Assembly (NCBI RefSeq): GCF_011320225.1
Contig: NZ_JAAOEN010000008.1
Coordinates: 178,299-242,298, forward strand
Origin: Phytoactinopolyspora limicola
Lineage (GTDB): Bacteria; Actinomycetota; Actinomycetes; Jiangellales; Jiangellaceae
Reading direction: 5' to 3'
Length of the DNA: 64,000 nt
Part shown: piece by piece, positions 17,549 to 26,048 of the stretch
Layout of the letters: the number at the start of each line of letters is the position of its first letter
Position numbering within the stretch: the stretch's first letter is position 1
The notes under the pieces: generated by a model
What the model saw: the letters and a program-made list of their open reading frames with translations, nothing else
What the model was told of the DNA's origin: nothing
Database searches by the model: none
Position numbers and translations under genes: made by a program

Positions 17549-18948
17549 CGCGGCCTCCCGGCTACGGCCACCGGCGGTTCCGGCGCGGCGGGACCGGCGG
17601 AGGGCAGCGGCGCCGGCGTGAAGAACGGCAGCCGCTTAACGATCTTGAGCCACACCACGGCGTAGCCGAGGATCACCGCGGCGCATCCCGCCGCTCCGAG
17701 CCATACGGTCGTGCGCATGCTGGGGTCCGGATGGATGTTGACGATCATCCACCCGCACATCGCGATGCCCATGATCTGCGGCAGCGGATACAACGGGGTG
17801 CGGAAACCGCGCCTGGCGTGCGGATAGCGGCGGCGCAGCACGATGACGTCGACCTGGGCGAGGATGTAAGACAGCAGCCACATCACGGTCGCGACGAGGA
17901 TCAAGGTGAGAATCGATCCGCTGTCCGCCACCGTGACGATCGCCGCGATGATCAACGCCGTGACCCCGAACACCGCGACCCACGGGGTGTGGAAACGCGG
18001 GTGCACCCAGGCGAACACCCGCGGAAGCATGCCGTCGCGGGCCAGTCCGTACACCATCCGGGGCACCGCGGCCAGGATCGCCGACACCGAACTCGCCGCG
18101 GCCAGCACGGTGGCGGCGGTGAGGATCAGCAGCCCGGTCCGTCCGCCGATGCTCTCGGCCACCAGCAGGTGCGGGATGGCCGATGATGCGAGTTCGTCGA
18201 GGCCGACGTACTTCAGTGCGGCGAACCCGAACAACATGTCGACGCAGAACACCGTGACCAGTCCGACGATCATCGCCCGGGGGATGATCCGTCCAGGTCT
18301 GCGGATCTCCTCGCTCATCGGGCAGACGAACTCGATGCCGATGAACAGGTACACCCCGAGCGCCACCAGCTGGGCGATCTCGCCCCATCCGGCCGGGTTG
18401 AACACGATCGGATCGGCGACGAGTGTCCCGCCACCGGCTTCCATCAGGCCGGCGACGCCGAACCCGATCAGCACGAGCATCATTGCCCCGGTGACGACGG
18501 CCTGGGCCCGGCCGAAGGAGCGCACGCCCAGCAGGTTGATGACGCAGAAGATCACCGTGACCGTCACGGCGAACACCATCGGCGACACCGCGGGTATCAG
18601 TTCCTGAGCGGCGAGGCCGCCCACCATCTGGTTGGCCGGCTCCACCGTCGCCACCAGCACGATGTAACCGGCGAGTACCGCGAATATGGCGGGGCCACGG
18701 CCGAGCGCGGGTGCGGTGTACGCGCCGATCATGCCGGCGCCGGGGATCAAGTTCGCCAGCTCCGAATAGGAGAACGCGATCAAGATCATCACGAGCAGGG
18801 CGGCTCCGGCGGCAACCACGAACGCCGGCCCGCCGAGCCCGAAGCCGTTGCCCAGCGTCGTCAGCGTGGTGGCGGCGACGACGAGGCCGATCCCGGTGAA
18901 CAGCGCGGGCCAGAAGCCGAGTGCGCGTTCCAATCTGGGCGCGGTCAC
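17545..18948 (-). CDS. APC-family amino acid/polyamine permease
   Basis: 467 residues from GTG 18948, with twelve predicted helices. The N-terminal LGFWPALFTGIGLVVAATTL and the helix-2 segment (SYSELANLIPGAGMIGAY) match the APC pattern. A conserved Glu stretch (FIGIEFVCPMSEEIRRPGR) before helix 7 is typical. The C-terminal ~30 residues are Pro/Ala-rich. It starts 4 bp after the aminotransferase stop. Coupled to a PuuC-like dehydrogenase and a class III aminotransferase, it most likely imports an amine or omega-amino acid. Confidence 0.87.
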   Translation of the reverse strand: MTAPRLERALGFWPALFTGIGLVVAATTLTTLGNGFGLGGPAFVVAAGAALLVMILIAFSYSELANLIPGAGMIGAYTAPALGRGPAIFAVLAGYIVLVATVEPANQMVGGLAAQELIPAVSPMVFAVTVTVIFCVINLLGVRSFGRAQAVVTGAMMLVLIGFGVAGLMEAGGGTLVADPIVFNPAGWGEIAQLVALGVYLFIGIEFVCPMSEEIRRPGRIIPRAMIVGLVTVFCVDMLFGFAALKYVGLDELASSAIPHLLVAESIGGRTGLLILTAATVLAAASSVSAILAAVPRMVYGLARDGMLPRVFAWVHPRFHTPWVAVFGVTALIIAAIVTVADSGSILTLILVATVMWLLSYILAQVDVIVLRRRYPHARRGFRTPLYPLPQIMGIAMCGWMIVNIHPDPSMRTTVWLGAAGCAAVILGYAVVWLKIVKRLPFFTPAPLPSAGPAAPEPPVAVAGRPR

Positions 18949-18952
18949 GGCA

Positions 18953-20296
18953 CTAACCTTTGACCACGCCGTCGGGGCCGGTCCGGCTGAGGACGTCCCG
19001 CAGCGCGACGGCGATCCGATCGGCGGCGGTGTGCTCGAGGGTGAGGGCGGGGGACAGGACGAGCCCCTGCGCGGAGTCGCGGACGATCACCGCGTGGTCC
19101 CGGCGCACGGCATCGGCGATGCCCTGGGTGCCGGGTAGCGGGGTGCGGCTGGTGGTGTCGGTGACCAGTTCGATGCCGAGCATCATGCCGACCCCACGGA
19201 TCTCGCCCACCACGGGAAGGTCCCGCAGCTCCTGGGTCAGCCGCGACTTGAGATAGGTGCCGATCTCGTCTGCCCGGGCGAGTAGTCCTTCTTGGGCGAT
19301 GATGTCCAGGTTGGCCAGCGCCACCGCGCAGCCGGTGGGGTGGCCGTTGTAGGTGTACCCCATGGGAAAGCCGTGGTCTCGGCCTAAAGACTCGGCGACC
19401 TGGTCACCGACGAGGACGGCGCCCAGCGGGAAGTAGCCGGAGGTGATGCCCTTGGCGGTGACGATGATGTCGGGCTGGACGTTGAACCGTTGGGCGGCGA
19501 ACCAGGCGCCGACCCGGCCGTACGCGGTGACGACCTCGTCGAAGATGAGGAGGATGCCGTGTTTGTGCAGGACTTCCTGGACCCGTGGCCAGTAGTCGTC
19601 GGGCGGCACGACCATACCGGCCACCCCCATGATTGGTTCACCGATCATGGCGGCGATGTTGTCCGCCCCAATACGTTCGATGGTCTGCTCCAGCTCGCGG
19701 ATGCAGAAGTCGGTGCAGTCGTCGCCGTCGAAGAGTTCGCGGCGGTACGGCCACGGGGGTGTGAGGTGCTCGACGTGCGGCAGCATCGGCCCGAAGCCGT
19801 CGTGGAAGACGGGGAATCCGCTGGCGGTGCCGCCACCGTAGGCGATGCCGTGGTAGGCGCGATGGCGGGCCAGGATCCACGTCCGGCTGCCTTCGCCTCG
19901 GCGGTGGTGGTGATAGCGCGCCATCTTCAGCGCTGCTTCGATTCCTTCCGAACCGCCGCTGGTGAAGTAGACGTGGTTGATGGTGTCCGGGGCGAGTGTG
20001 GCCAACCGGTCGGCGAGGCGGATCGCGGGCGGGTTGGAGAACTCCCAGAAGCTGGTGAAGTACTCCAGTTCCCGCATCTGCGCGGAGGCGACGTCGGCGA
20101 GTTCGGTGCGGCCGTGCCCGATCTGGGCCAGCCAGAGCCCACCGGTGGCGTCGAGGTATTCGCGGCCGTCGACGTCCCATAGGGACGAGCCCTTGCCACG
20201 AGCCATGATGACCCGTTCAGACGTGGTCGCGGGCAGGTATGGATGAATGATCCGGGCTCGGTCGATCGCGGCCAGGTCGGTATGCGAAGGCGACAT
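18953..20296 (-). CDS. Class III (omega-amino acid) aminotransferase
   Basis: 447 residues. This PLP enzyme shows the phosphate-binding SGGSEG (113-118), the pyridine-N Asp in IFDEV (Asp253) and the Schiff-base lysine in VTAKGITSGYFPLGA (Lys282). The overall pattern (GHG, YFTSFWEFSNPPAI, YTYNGHP) fits the omega-amino acid/putrescine:pyruvate group (SpuC, beta-alanine or taurine transaminases). It would convert a terminal amine to an aldehyde, which the dehydrogenase gene 12 bp upstream could oxidise. Exact substrate unknown; putrescine is one option. Confidence 0.9.
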   Translation of the reverse strand: MSPSHTDLAAIDRARIIHPYLPATTSERVIMARGKGSSLWDVDGREYLDATGGLWLAQIGHGRTELADVASAQMRELEYFTSFWEFSNPPAIRLADRLATLAPDTINHVYFTSGGSEGIEAALKMARYHHHRRGEGSRTWILARHRAYHGIAYGGGTASGFPVFHDGFGPMLPHVEHLTPPWPYRRELFDGDDCTDFCIRELEQTIERIGADNIAAMIGEPIMGVAGMVVPPDDYWPRVQEVLHKHGILLIFDEVVTAYGRVGAWFAAQRFNVQPDIIVTAKGITSGYFPLGAVLVGDQVAESLGRDHGFPMGYTYNGHPTGCAVALANLDIIAQEGLLARADEIGTYLKSRLTQELRDLPVVGEIRGVGMMLGIELVTDTTSRTPLPGTQGIADAVRRDHAVIVRDSAQGLVLSPALTLEHTAADRIAVALRDVLSRTGPDGVVKG

Positions 20297-20308
20297 CGAT
20301 CTGCTCCT

Positions 20309-21799
20309 CTAGTGTGTGATCCAGGTGGTCTTGAGCCCGGTGAACTTGTCTAGGGCGTGCAGGGAGAGGTCGCGGCCGAAGCCGGACTGGCCGAACCCGC
20401 CGAACGGCGTCTGCGGGCTGAGCGCGTCGACGGTGTTGACGGAGACGGTGCCGGCCCGCAGCGCGCCGGAGACGCGTAGTGCGCGGGACAGATCCGCCGT
20501 CCACACCGATGCCGCCAGGCCGTAACCGCTGCTATTGGCCAGCCGCACCGCGTGTGCCTCGTCGTCGAACGGGATGACGGACAGGACCGGCCCGAAGATC
20601 TCCTCGCGGGCGATCCGGCTGTCGGGATCGACGTCGGTGAACACCGTCGGCTGGACGAAACAGCCGCGTCCGTCGACGCTGACCCGGTCGCCGCCGGTTG
20701 CTAGCGTCGCGGTGCGGCGGCCGTCGTCGATGAAATCCAGCACGCGCCGGGTGTGGGTCTCGTCGACGAGTGCACCCATGCGGCTGGCGGGGTCGAGCGG
20801 GTCGCCGGGGGTGTGGTCCTGGGCGGTGGCGACGATCCGGGCGACCAACTCGTCATGGATGCTCCGTTCGACGAGGAGCCGGGAATTCGCGGAGCACACC
20901 TCACCCTGGTTGGTGAAGATACCGGCGCAGGCCGCTGTCGCGGCCGCGTCGAGGTCGGCGCAGTCGGCGAACACCAGGTTGGGGCTCTTGCCGCCACATT
21001 CCGGCCAGACCTGTTTGAGGTTGGACTCCCCGGCATACCGCAGGAACAGTTTTCCGACGGCGGTCGAGCCGGTGAAGGCGATGCAGTCGACGTCGGGATG
21101 CAACCCGAGCGCCTTGCCGGTCACCTCACCGATACCCGGCACCACGTTGAGCACCCCGTCGGGTAAACCGGCCTCGGCCGCGAGCTCGGCCAGCCGCAGC
21201 GCGGACAGCGGTGATTGCTCGGCCGGTTTGAGGACGACGGAGTTCCCCGCGGCGAGTGCGGGTGCGAGTTTCCACGCCGCCATGTCGAGGGGGAAGTTCC
21301 ACGGGACCACCGCCCCGACCACCCCGAGTGGTACCCGGGTGACCAGCGCTAAGTCACCGGGGCTGGTCGGGGCGATCTCGCCGTACAGTTTGTCCAGCGC
21401 CTCGCCGTACCAGCTGAACAGGGCGGCCGCACCGGGCACATCGACCTGATAGGCGTCCGTGACCAGTTTGCCCATGTCGAGCGTGTCGAGTAAGGCCAGC
21501 TCCGGCGCGTGCTCGGTGATCAGCTCGGCGAGGCGCATCAGCACTCGTTTTCGCTCCGCGGGCGCGGCGGTTGCCCAGGTTCCCGCCTCGAACGCGCTGC
21601 GGGCCGCGGCGACGGCGGCATCGACGTCCTCGGGTCCACACGCCGCGACAGCGGCCAGCGTTGCGCCGGTGGCCGGGTTGATCGTGTCGAAGGTACGGCC
21701 GGAGACGGCGGGCACCGGCTTGCCGCCGATGAAGGCGGCGGTCCGTGGTTCTATGGCAGCCGCTCGAGTGCGCCACCACTGATAGCTCGGGTTGTCCAC
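20309..21799 (-). CDS. Aldehyde dehydrogenase, PuuC-like
   Basis: 496 residues, standard ALDH length. NAD-binding motifs are present (VPWNFPLDMAAWKLAPALA; FTGSTAVGK). The catalytic Glu267 lies in PECGGKSPN and the nucleophile Cys302 in NQGEVCSANSRL. The PEcGGKSP variant and overall sequence resemble gamma-glutamyl-aminobutyraldehyde/aminoaldehyde dehydrogenases (PuuC group). It is the first gene of the six-gene minus-strand operon and should oxidise the aldehyde made by the aminotransferase to the acid. The promoter region is shared with the divergent TetR gene. Confidence 0.9.
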   Translation of the reverse strand: MDNPSYQWWRTRAAAIEPRTAAFIGGKPVPAVSGRTFDTINPATGATLAAVAACGPEDVDAAVAAARSAFEAGTWATAAPAERKRVLMRLAELITEHAPELALLDTLDMGKLVTDAYQVDVPGAAALFSWYGEALDKLYGEIAPTSPGDLALVTRVPLGVVGAVVPWNFPLDMAAWKLAPALAAGNSVVLKPAEQSPLSALRLAELAAEAGLPDGVLNVVPGIGEVTGKALGLHPDVDCIAFTGSTAVGKLFLRYAGESNLKQVWPECGGKSPNLVFADCADLDAAATAACAGIFTNQGEVCSANSRLLVERSIHDELVARIVATAQDHTPGDPLDPASRMGALVDETHTRRVLDFIDDGRRTATLATGGDRVSVDGRGCFVQPTVFTDVDPDSRIAREEIFGPVLSVIPFDDEAHAVRLANSSGYGLAASVWTADLSRALRVSGALRAGTVSVNTVDALSPQTPFGGFGQSGFGRDLSLHALDKFTGLKTTWITH

Positions 21800-21822
21800 G
21801 TCGCCCTCGCAAGTTCGCTAGG

Positions 21823-21894
21823 ATTTGAACAGGAATTCAAGTTATGGCCTGCATCACAGGTGAGCAAGGTGGAGCGGCATCGAAAAATTTGAAC
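21823..21894. promoter_or_regulatory. TetR operator candidate between divergent units
   Basis: In the 117-bp gap between the ALDH operon and the TetR gene, TTGAA (21825-21829) and TTCAA (21836-21840) form an inverted repeat with a 6-bp spacer. The octamer ATTTGAAC recurs at 21887-21894, just upstream of the TetR start. These are the only repeats in the gap and are the natural candidates for TetR binding. Confidence 0.5.
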
Positions 21895-21916
21895 CACTGC
21901 ATCAAGAAAGGCACCG

Positions 21917-22525
21917 ATGGTCCGAAGCAAGAAGCACTACACGCGCCGCGAGCAGCTGATTGATGCCACCTTGCGATCTGTCGCCGAGCGTGGCCGGGAC
22001 AACGTCCGGATCCGGGATATCGCGGCCGAGGCGGGTGTCTCGCCGGGATCGGTGCTTTATCACTACCCGGAGCTGAGCGAGTTGATGTTCGATGCGCACC
22101 GCACCGTGGTGGAACGTTTCTTCCGAAGCCGGGTCGAGACCGTCGAGGCGCGCGGAACCGCTGGAGATCGGCTCGTGGCCGCCGTCGACACCGGGCTGCC
22201 GAGTGGGCGAGACGACGACGTCGCCAGGACGCTCTACGAGATGCACAGCCTCGCTGACCGCAGTTCAGTACATGCGGCCCTGATGACCAGTCTCTTCGAC
22301 CGGGAGGTCGGCCTCTATGCGACGATCTTGGAGGTCGGCAGGTCAACCGGTGAATTCACGCTGGCGCAGCCGGCCCGGGCCGGCGCCACCACCTTGGTCG
22401 CCTTGGAAGACGGGCTCGGGCTGCACCTGCTCAGCAACAACACCTCGGTCGACCTGCCGCTGGCGCGCCGGCTTATGCTCGCCGCGGCCCAGCAGGCCAC
22501 GGGGGTCGCGCTAGTAGGGGAGTAG
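21917..22525 (+). CDS. TetR-family repressor of the amine operon
   Basis: 202 residues. The HTH occupies residues ~10-56 (RREQLIDATLRSVAERG, RIRDIAAEAGVSPGSVLYHYP), typical of BetI-like TetR proteins. The C-terminal half is a helical ligand domain of the TetR_C_6 kind (LYEMHSLADR.., ALEDGLGLHLL). It is divergent from the six-gene amine operon with shared inverted repeats, so it most likely represses that operon until an amine or its product binds. It converges with the LysR gene 35 bp away. Confidence 0.88.
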   Translation: MVRSKKHYTRREQLIDATLRSVAERGRDNVRIRDIAAEAGVSPGSVLYHYPELSELMFDAHRTVVERFFRSRVETVEARGTAGDRLVAAVDTGLPSGRDDDVARTLYEMHSLADRSSVHAALMTSLFDREVGLYATILEVGRSTGEFTLAQPARAGATTLVALEDGLGLHLLSNNTSVDLPLARRLMLAAAQQATGVALVGE

Positions 22526-22560
22526 GGCCGGGACGGAGTCGGGTGTTCCGGCGTGCACCA

Positions 22561-23481
22561 TTAGGTGCCGGGCTGGCTTTGCCACATCCGCTGGCACACG
22601 GAGATGAAGGCTTGCGCCCGCCGGGTGAGCCGGGCGCCCCGCGGGTAGGCCACGACGAGCGGCAGGCTGGGGACGTCGTCGGCGATCTCGAGGATAGCCA
22701 CCGGCCGCTGCTCGAACTCGGTGGGTACGGTCGAGCGCTGGTTGAGCAACGCATACCCGTGGCCCGCCGCGACGAGTGCGCGCACCGTCTCGTAGTTCGT
22801 CGACCGATGCCGCACCTGCGGGGTGGCTCCGGCCGCCGCCATCACGGACATGAAGTACTTGGCGCTGTGCGGCAGGTCGAGCAAGATCATGGGTTCGGCC
22901 GCGATATCGGCCAGATGTATCCGGCCGGCGGTGGCGAGGGGATGGTCCGCCGCCACGATCACGTGCACCGGCACGTCGGCCAGCGTCGTGCGCTCGACCT
23001 CGTCTCCGAGGTCGATGTCGTAGAGCAGCGCGACCTCCACCCGTCCGGTCAGGGTCGCCTCGCGTACCGCTTCGATCTCTCCCTCGAAGAACGACAACGT
23101 GACGTCGGGATAACGCTGCCCGAACTCGGTCAGCAGCCGCGGGAGGAAGAACGGCGCCAGCGTCGTGAAGTAGCCGACGTGCAGGCTGCCCCGGACCGCG
23201 TGGCCGAGTCCGTGGGTGACTTCGATCAGCTCGCTGGCATGGTTGAGAAGGTTGCGGATCTCGGCCAGGAACGCCTCGCCGGCGTGGGTGAGCGAGAGCC
23301 CTTTGGCGTGGTGGCGGATGAACAACTGCACGCCGAACTCCCGCTCGAGTTGGGCGACGGCGGTCGACACCGCGGATTGTGACACCAGGAGCTCGTTGGC
23401 GGCGCGGGTCATACTCCCGGCCTCGGCCGCCGCGGCGAAGTACCGCAACTGGACGAGGGTGAAGTCCGGTTCTCTCGGCAT
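22561..23481 (-). CDS. LysR-family transcriptional regulator
   Basis: 306 residues from ATG 23481; an earlier in-frame start adds nine unconserved residues. The N-terminal winged HTH is clear (LVQLRYFAAAAEAGSMTRAA, SQSAVSTAVAQLEREFG, LTHAGEAFL). The effector domain follows (LHVGYFTTLAPFFLPRLL). It is divergent from the FMO-RidA-DUF1028-M20 operon, and an ATC-N9-GAT site lies between them, so it most likely activates that operon in response to a pathway intermediate. Confidence 0.9.
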   Translation of the reverse strand: MPREPDFTLVQLRYFAAAAEAGSMTRAANELLVSQSAVSTAVAQLEREFGVQLFIRHHAKGLSLTHAGEAFLAEIRNLLNHASELIEVTHGLGHAVRGSLHVGYFTTLAPFFLPRLLTEFGQRYPDVTLSFFEGEIEAVREATLTGRVEVALLYDIDLGDEVERTTLADVPVHVIVAADHPLATAGRIHLADIAAEPMILLDLPHSAKYFMSVMAAAGATPQVRHRSTNYETVRALVAAGHGYALLNQRSTVPTEFEQRPVAILEIADDVPSLPLVVAYPRGARLTRRAQAFISVCQRMWQSQPGT

Positions 23482-23522
23482 TGGTTCCCCGCTCTGGACG
23501 GCGGACATCGGTCACAGCAGGT

Positions 23523-23541
23523 GCATCAACGTATCAGATGC
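23523..23541. promoter_or_regulatory. LysR-type binding site (GCATC-N9-GATGC)
   Basis: GCATC at 23523-23527 and GATGC at 23537-23541 form an inverted repeat separated by 9 bp. It contains the classical LysR ATC-N9-GAT pattern (T-N11-A). It lies 42 bp upstream of the divergent LysR start and about 85 bp before the FMO start. Confidence 0.6.
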
Positions 23542-23626
23542 CTTGCGCCGGAAACATCTGTTGGACACATGCCTTGGGCTCGCGTTGGACTGGTTCCGTT
23601 CGATTGAGACGAGTGAGGAGGCCGAG

Positions 23627-24946
23627 TTGACCAGCACCGAACCCGAGCCCGGTGGGGCGGACGACGTGGACGGCGAACGCTCTGGCCACGACGTCGACGT
23701 CCTCGTCGTCGGCGGGGGCCAAGCCGGCCTGGCCATGAGTGAACATCTCAGCGAGCGAGGTATCACCCACCTCGTCCTCGAGCGGCACCGCATCGCCGAA
23801 CGCTGGCGTTCGCAGCGGTGGGACACCTTGGTTGCGAACGGGCCCGCCTGGCACGACCGTTTTCCGAGCCTCGAATTCGTCGACGTCGAGCCGGACGCCT
23901 TCGCGTCCAAAGAGCAGGTCGCGGACTACTTCGTCGCGTATGCGGAGAAGATCGGCGCACCGGTCCGGTGTGGTGTCGAGGTGACGGCGGTACGACGGAA
24001 CACCGGCGCGCCAGGGTTCTGGGTGCAGAGCTCGGCCGGATCGCTCAACACCCGCTTCGTCGTCGCCGCGACCGGGCCGTTCCAGCGGCCCGTCATCCCA
24101 CCGATCGTGCCGCCGGACGCGGGGCCGGTGCAGATCCACTCCAGCGCCTACCGGAACCCGGCACAGCTGCCCGAGGGGGCCGTCCTGGTGGTCGGCGCGG
24201 GATCGTCCGGGGTGCAGATCGCCGACGATCTTCGCAGGTCGGGACGGCGCGTGTACCTGTCGGTCGGTCCACACGACCGGCCACCACGCCGCTATCGCGG
24301 CCGCGACTTCTGCTGGTGGCTCGGCGTCCTCGGGAAATGGGACGCGGACACTCCTCCTCAGGGCGCGGAGCACGTCACCATCGCGGTCAGCGGCGCACGC
24401 GGCGGTCACACCGTCGACTTCCGTGCCCTGGCCGGCGACGGCATCCACCTCGTCGGGATGACCACGTCGTTCGACGGTGGAAGACTTCGGTTCGCACCGG
24501 ATCTGGGGGAGAACATCACCGGCGGCGACGCCAGCTACCTGAGGCTGCTCGACGAAGCCGACGCCTATGTCGCCCGCAACGGTCTCGACCTTCCGGAGGA
24601 ACCGCGGGCCCGCATCGTTGGCCCGGACCCGCAGTGCGTGCGCGACCCGCTGCTCGAACTCGACCTGGCCGACGCGGGCGTTACCTCCATTGTCTGGGCG
24701 ACGGGGTTCGCCACCGACTACGGCTGGCTGCACGTCGATGCGTTCGACGAGAACGGCCAGCCGAAGCACCGGCGTGGCGTGTCAGCCGAACCCGGCGTGT
24801 ATTTCCTGGGTTTGCCGTGGCTGTCCCGGCGCGGATCGAGCTTCATCTGGGGGGTCTGGCACGACGCCAAGTACGTGGCCGACCACATCGTCACCCAGCA
24901 GGGCTACCTGGCCTACGGAGCCGACACGTCGGGGGCGGCGATATGA
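23627..24946 (+). CDS. FMO-like flavin monooxygenase
   Basis: 439 residues from TTG 23627, chosen because GAGGAG lies 6-11 bases upstream. An FAD-binding GGGQAG motif is near residue 28. The WDTLVANGPAWHDRF segment is typical of the CzcO/Baeyer-Villiger/FMO-like group. The NADPH-binding GAGSSG motif is near residue 190 and WATGF near the end. It would use NADPH and O2 to oxygenate nitrogen, sulfur or a carbonyl carbon. It is the first gene of a four-gene coupled operon whose next product is a RidA imine deaminase, which hints at oxidation of a nitrogen compound to a reactive imine or enamine. Confidence 0.85.
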   Translation: MTSTEPEPGGADDVDGERSGHDVDVLVVGGGQAGLAMSEHLSERGITHLVLERHRIAERWRSQRWDTLVANGPAWHDRFPSLEFVDVEPDAFASKEQVADYFVAYAEKIGAPVRCGVEVTAVRRNTGAPGFWVQSSAGSLNTRFVVAATGPFQRPVIPPIVPPDAGPVQIHSSAYRNPAQLPEGAVLVVGAGSSGVQIADDLRRSGRRVYLSVGPHDRPPRRYRGRDFCWWLGVLGKWDADTPPQGAEHVTIAVSGARGGHTVDFRALAGDGIHLVGMTTSFDGGRLRFAPDLGENITGGDASYLRLLDEADAYVARNGLDLPEEPRARIVGPDPQCVRDPLLELDLADAGVTSIVWATGFATDYGWLHVDAFDENGQPKHRRGVSAEPGVYFLGLPWLSRRGSSFIWGVWHDAKYVADHIVTQQGYLAYGADTSGAAI

Positions 24947-25383
24947 ACACACCTATCCGCGCCGGCGGCCACGTCCGGATCCGCCCATTCAACACCCGCG
25001 ACACCTACCCTGAGCAGAACCTCGACAACGACCTGTGCCAAGCGGTGGTGGCCGGCAACACCGTCTACATTCGCGGCCAGATCGGGCAAGACCTCGACAC
25101 CAGCGAATCGGTTGGTGTCGGCGACGTCGAGGCTCAGGCGGAACGGGCGATGGCGAACATCGACATGTTGCTGACCGAAGCCGGCGCCCGGATGGAGCAC
25201 CTGGTCAAGCTGACGATCTACCTGGTCGATCCACGTTTTCGAGAACCCGTCTATCGCACCATCGGCCGGTGGACCCGGGGTGTACACCCGATCTCCACCG
25301 GGCTGGTCGTCTCCGCGCTGGCTCGGCCGGAGTGGCTGGTCGAGGTCGATGCGATCGCAGTGATCCCGGAGGAGGAACGGTGA
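24943..25383 (+). CDS. RidA-family (YjgF/YER057c/UK114) protein
   Basis: 146 residues, ATG overlapping the FMO stop (ATGA). The core pattern fits Rid proteins: VYIRGQIGQD, ANIDMLLTEAGARMEHLVKLTIYLVD, and the C-terminal VEVDAIAVIP. Archetypal RidA has an Arg in a C-R-x2-V pattern; here the corresponding position appears to be the RPEW segment, so this may belong to one of the divergent Rid subfamilies. RidA hydrolyses reactive enamines and imines to ketones and ammonia. Coupled downstream to DUF1028. Confidence 0.85.
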   Translation: MNTPIRAGGHVRIRPFNTRDTYPEQNLDNDLCQAVVAGNTVYIRGQIGQDLDTSESVGVGDVEAQAERAMANIDMLLTEAGARMEHLVKLTIYLVDPRFREPVYRTIGRWTRGVHPISTGLVVSALARPEWLVEVDAIAVIPEEER

Positions 25384-26048
25384 CCTTTTCGGTGTTGGGG
25401 ACCGATGGCCGCGGTGGCGTCGGGATGGCGGTGTCGTCGTCGAGCCCCGCCGTGGCGGCACGCTGCGTACACCTGCGCTCCGGGGTTGGTGGTGCCGCCT
25501 CCCAGAATGTCACCGACCCCCGGCTCGGCACCTTGCTGCTGGACGCGTTAGAGCGGGGTTGCTCCCCGGAGCGGGCGATGGCTGAGGTGACGGCGTCCAC
25601 GGCGGACATCGAGTACCGCCAGCTGACGGTGCTCGACCGCACCGGTGCGGGGGCGATCTACTCCGGTCGCCATGCCCTCGGCGTGGTCGGCGAACGGCGG
25701 GGACGGTCCGTCGTCGTCGCGGGCAACTTGCTGGCGGCTTCGACCGTGGTCGACGCGGTCGCCGGGGCTTTCGAGCAGGCCGCTGGGGACCTGGAGGTCC
25801 GCCTCCTTGCCGCCCTCGAGGCGGGTGTCGCCGCCGGTGGAGAGGAGGGACCGCTGCGTTCGGCGGGCCTGGCCGTGGTCCGTGAGGTGCCATGGCGGGA
25901 GACAGACCTACGCGTCGACTGGCACGACGAGCCGGTGGCTGAGCTTCGCCGGTTGGTGCAACTGTGGCTGCCGCAACGCGACGATTACGTCACCCGCGGT
26001 CTGTGCCCGGGGGACGCGCCGTCGTACGGCGTCCCCGGGGACCAATGA
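25380..26048 (+). CDS. DUF1028 family protein (putative Ntn-like hydrolase)
   Basis: 222 residues, GTG overlapping the RidA stop (GTGA). Family signatures are clear: TFSVLGTD, GVGMAVSSSSPAVAARC, ASQNVTDPRLG, then VVAGNLLA. The C-terminal WHDEPVAELRRL is typical. The family is named from conserved gene context and has a predicted Ntn-hydrolase-like fold, but I know of no defined reaction. Its frequent pairing with M20 hydrolases and Rid proteins suggests a role in amide or imine metabolism. It is coupled to the M20 gene by overlap. Confidence 0.85.
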   Translation: MTFSVLGTDGRGGVGMAVSSSSPAVAARCVHLRSGVGGAASQNVTDPRLGTLLLDALERGCSPERAMAEVTASTADIEYRQLTVLDRTGAGAIYSGRHALGVVGERRGRSVVVAGNLLAASTVVDAVAGAFEQAAGDLEVRLLAALEAGVAAGGEEGPLRSAGLAVVREVPWRETDLRVDWHDEPVAELRRLVQLWLPQRDDYVTRGLCPGDAPSYGVPGDQ

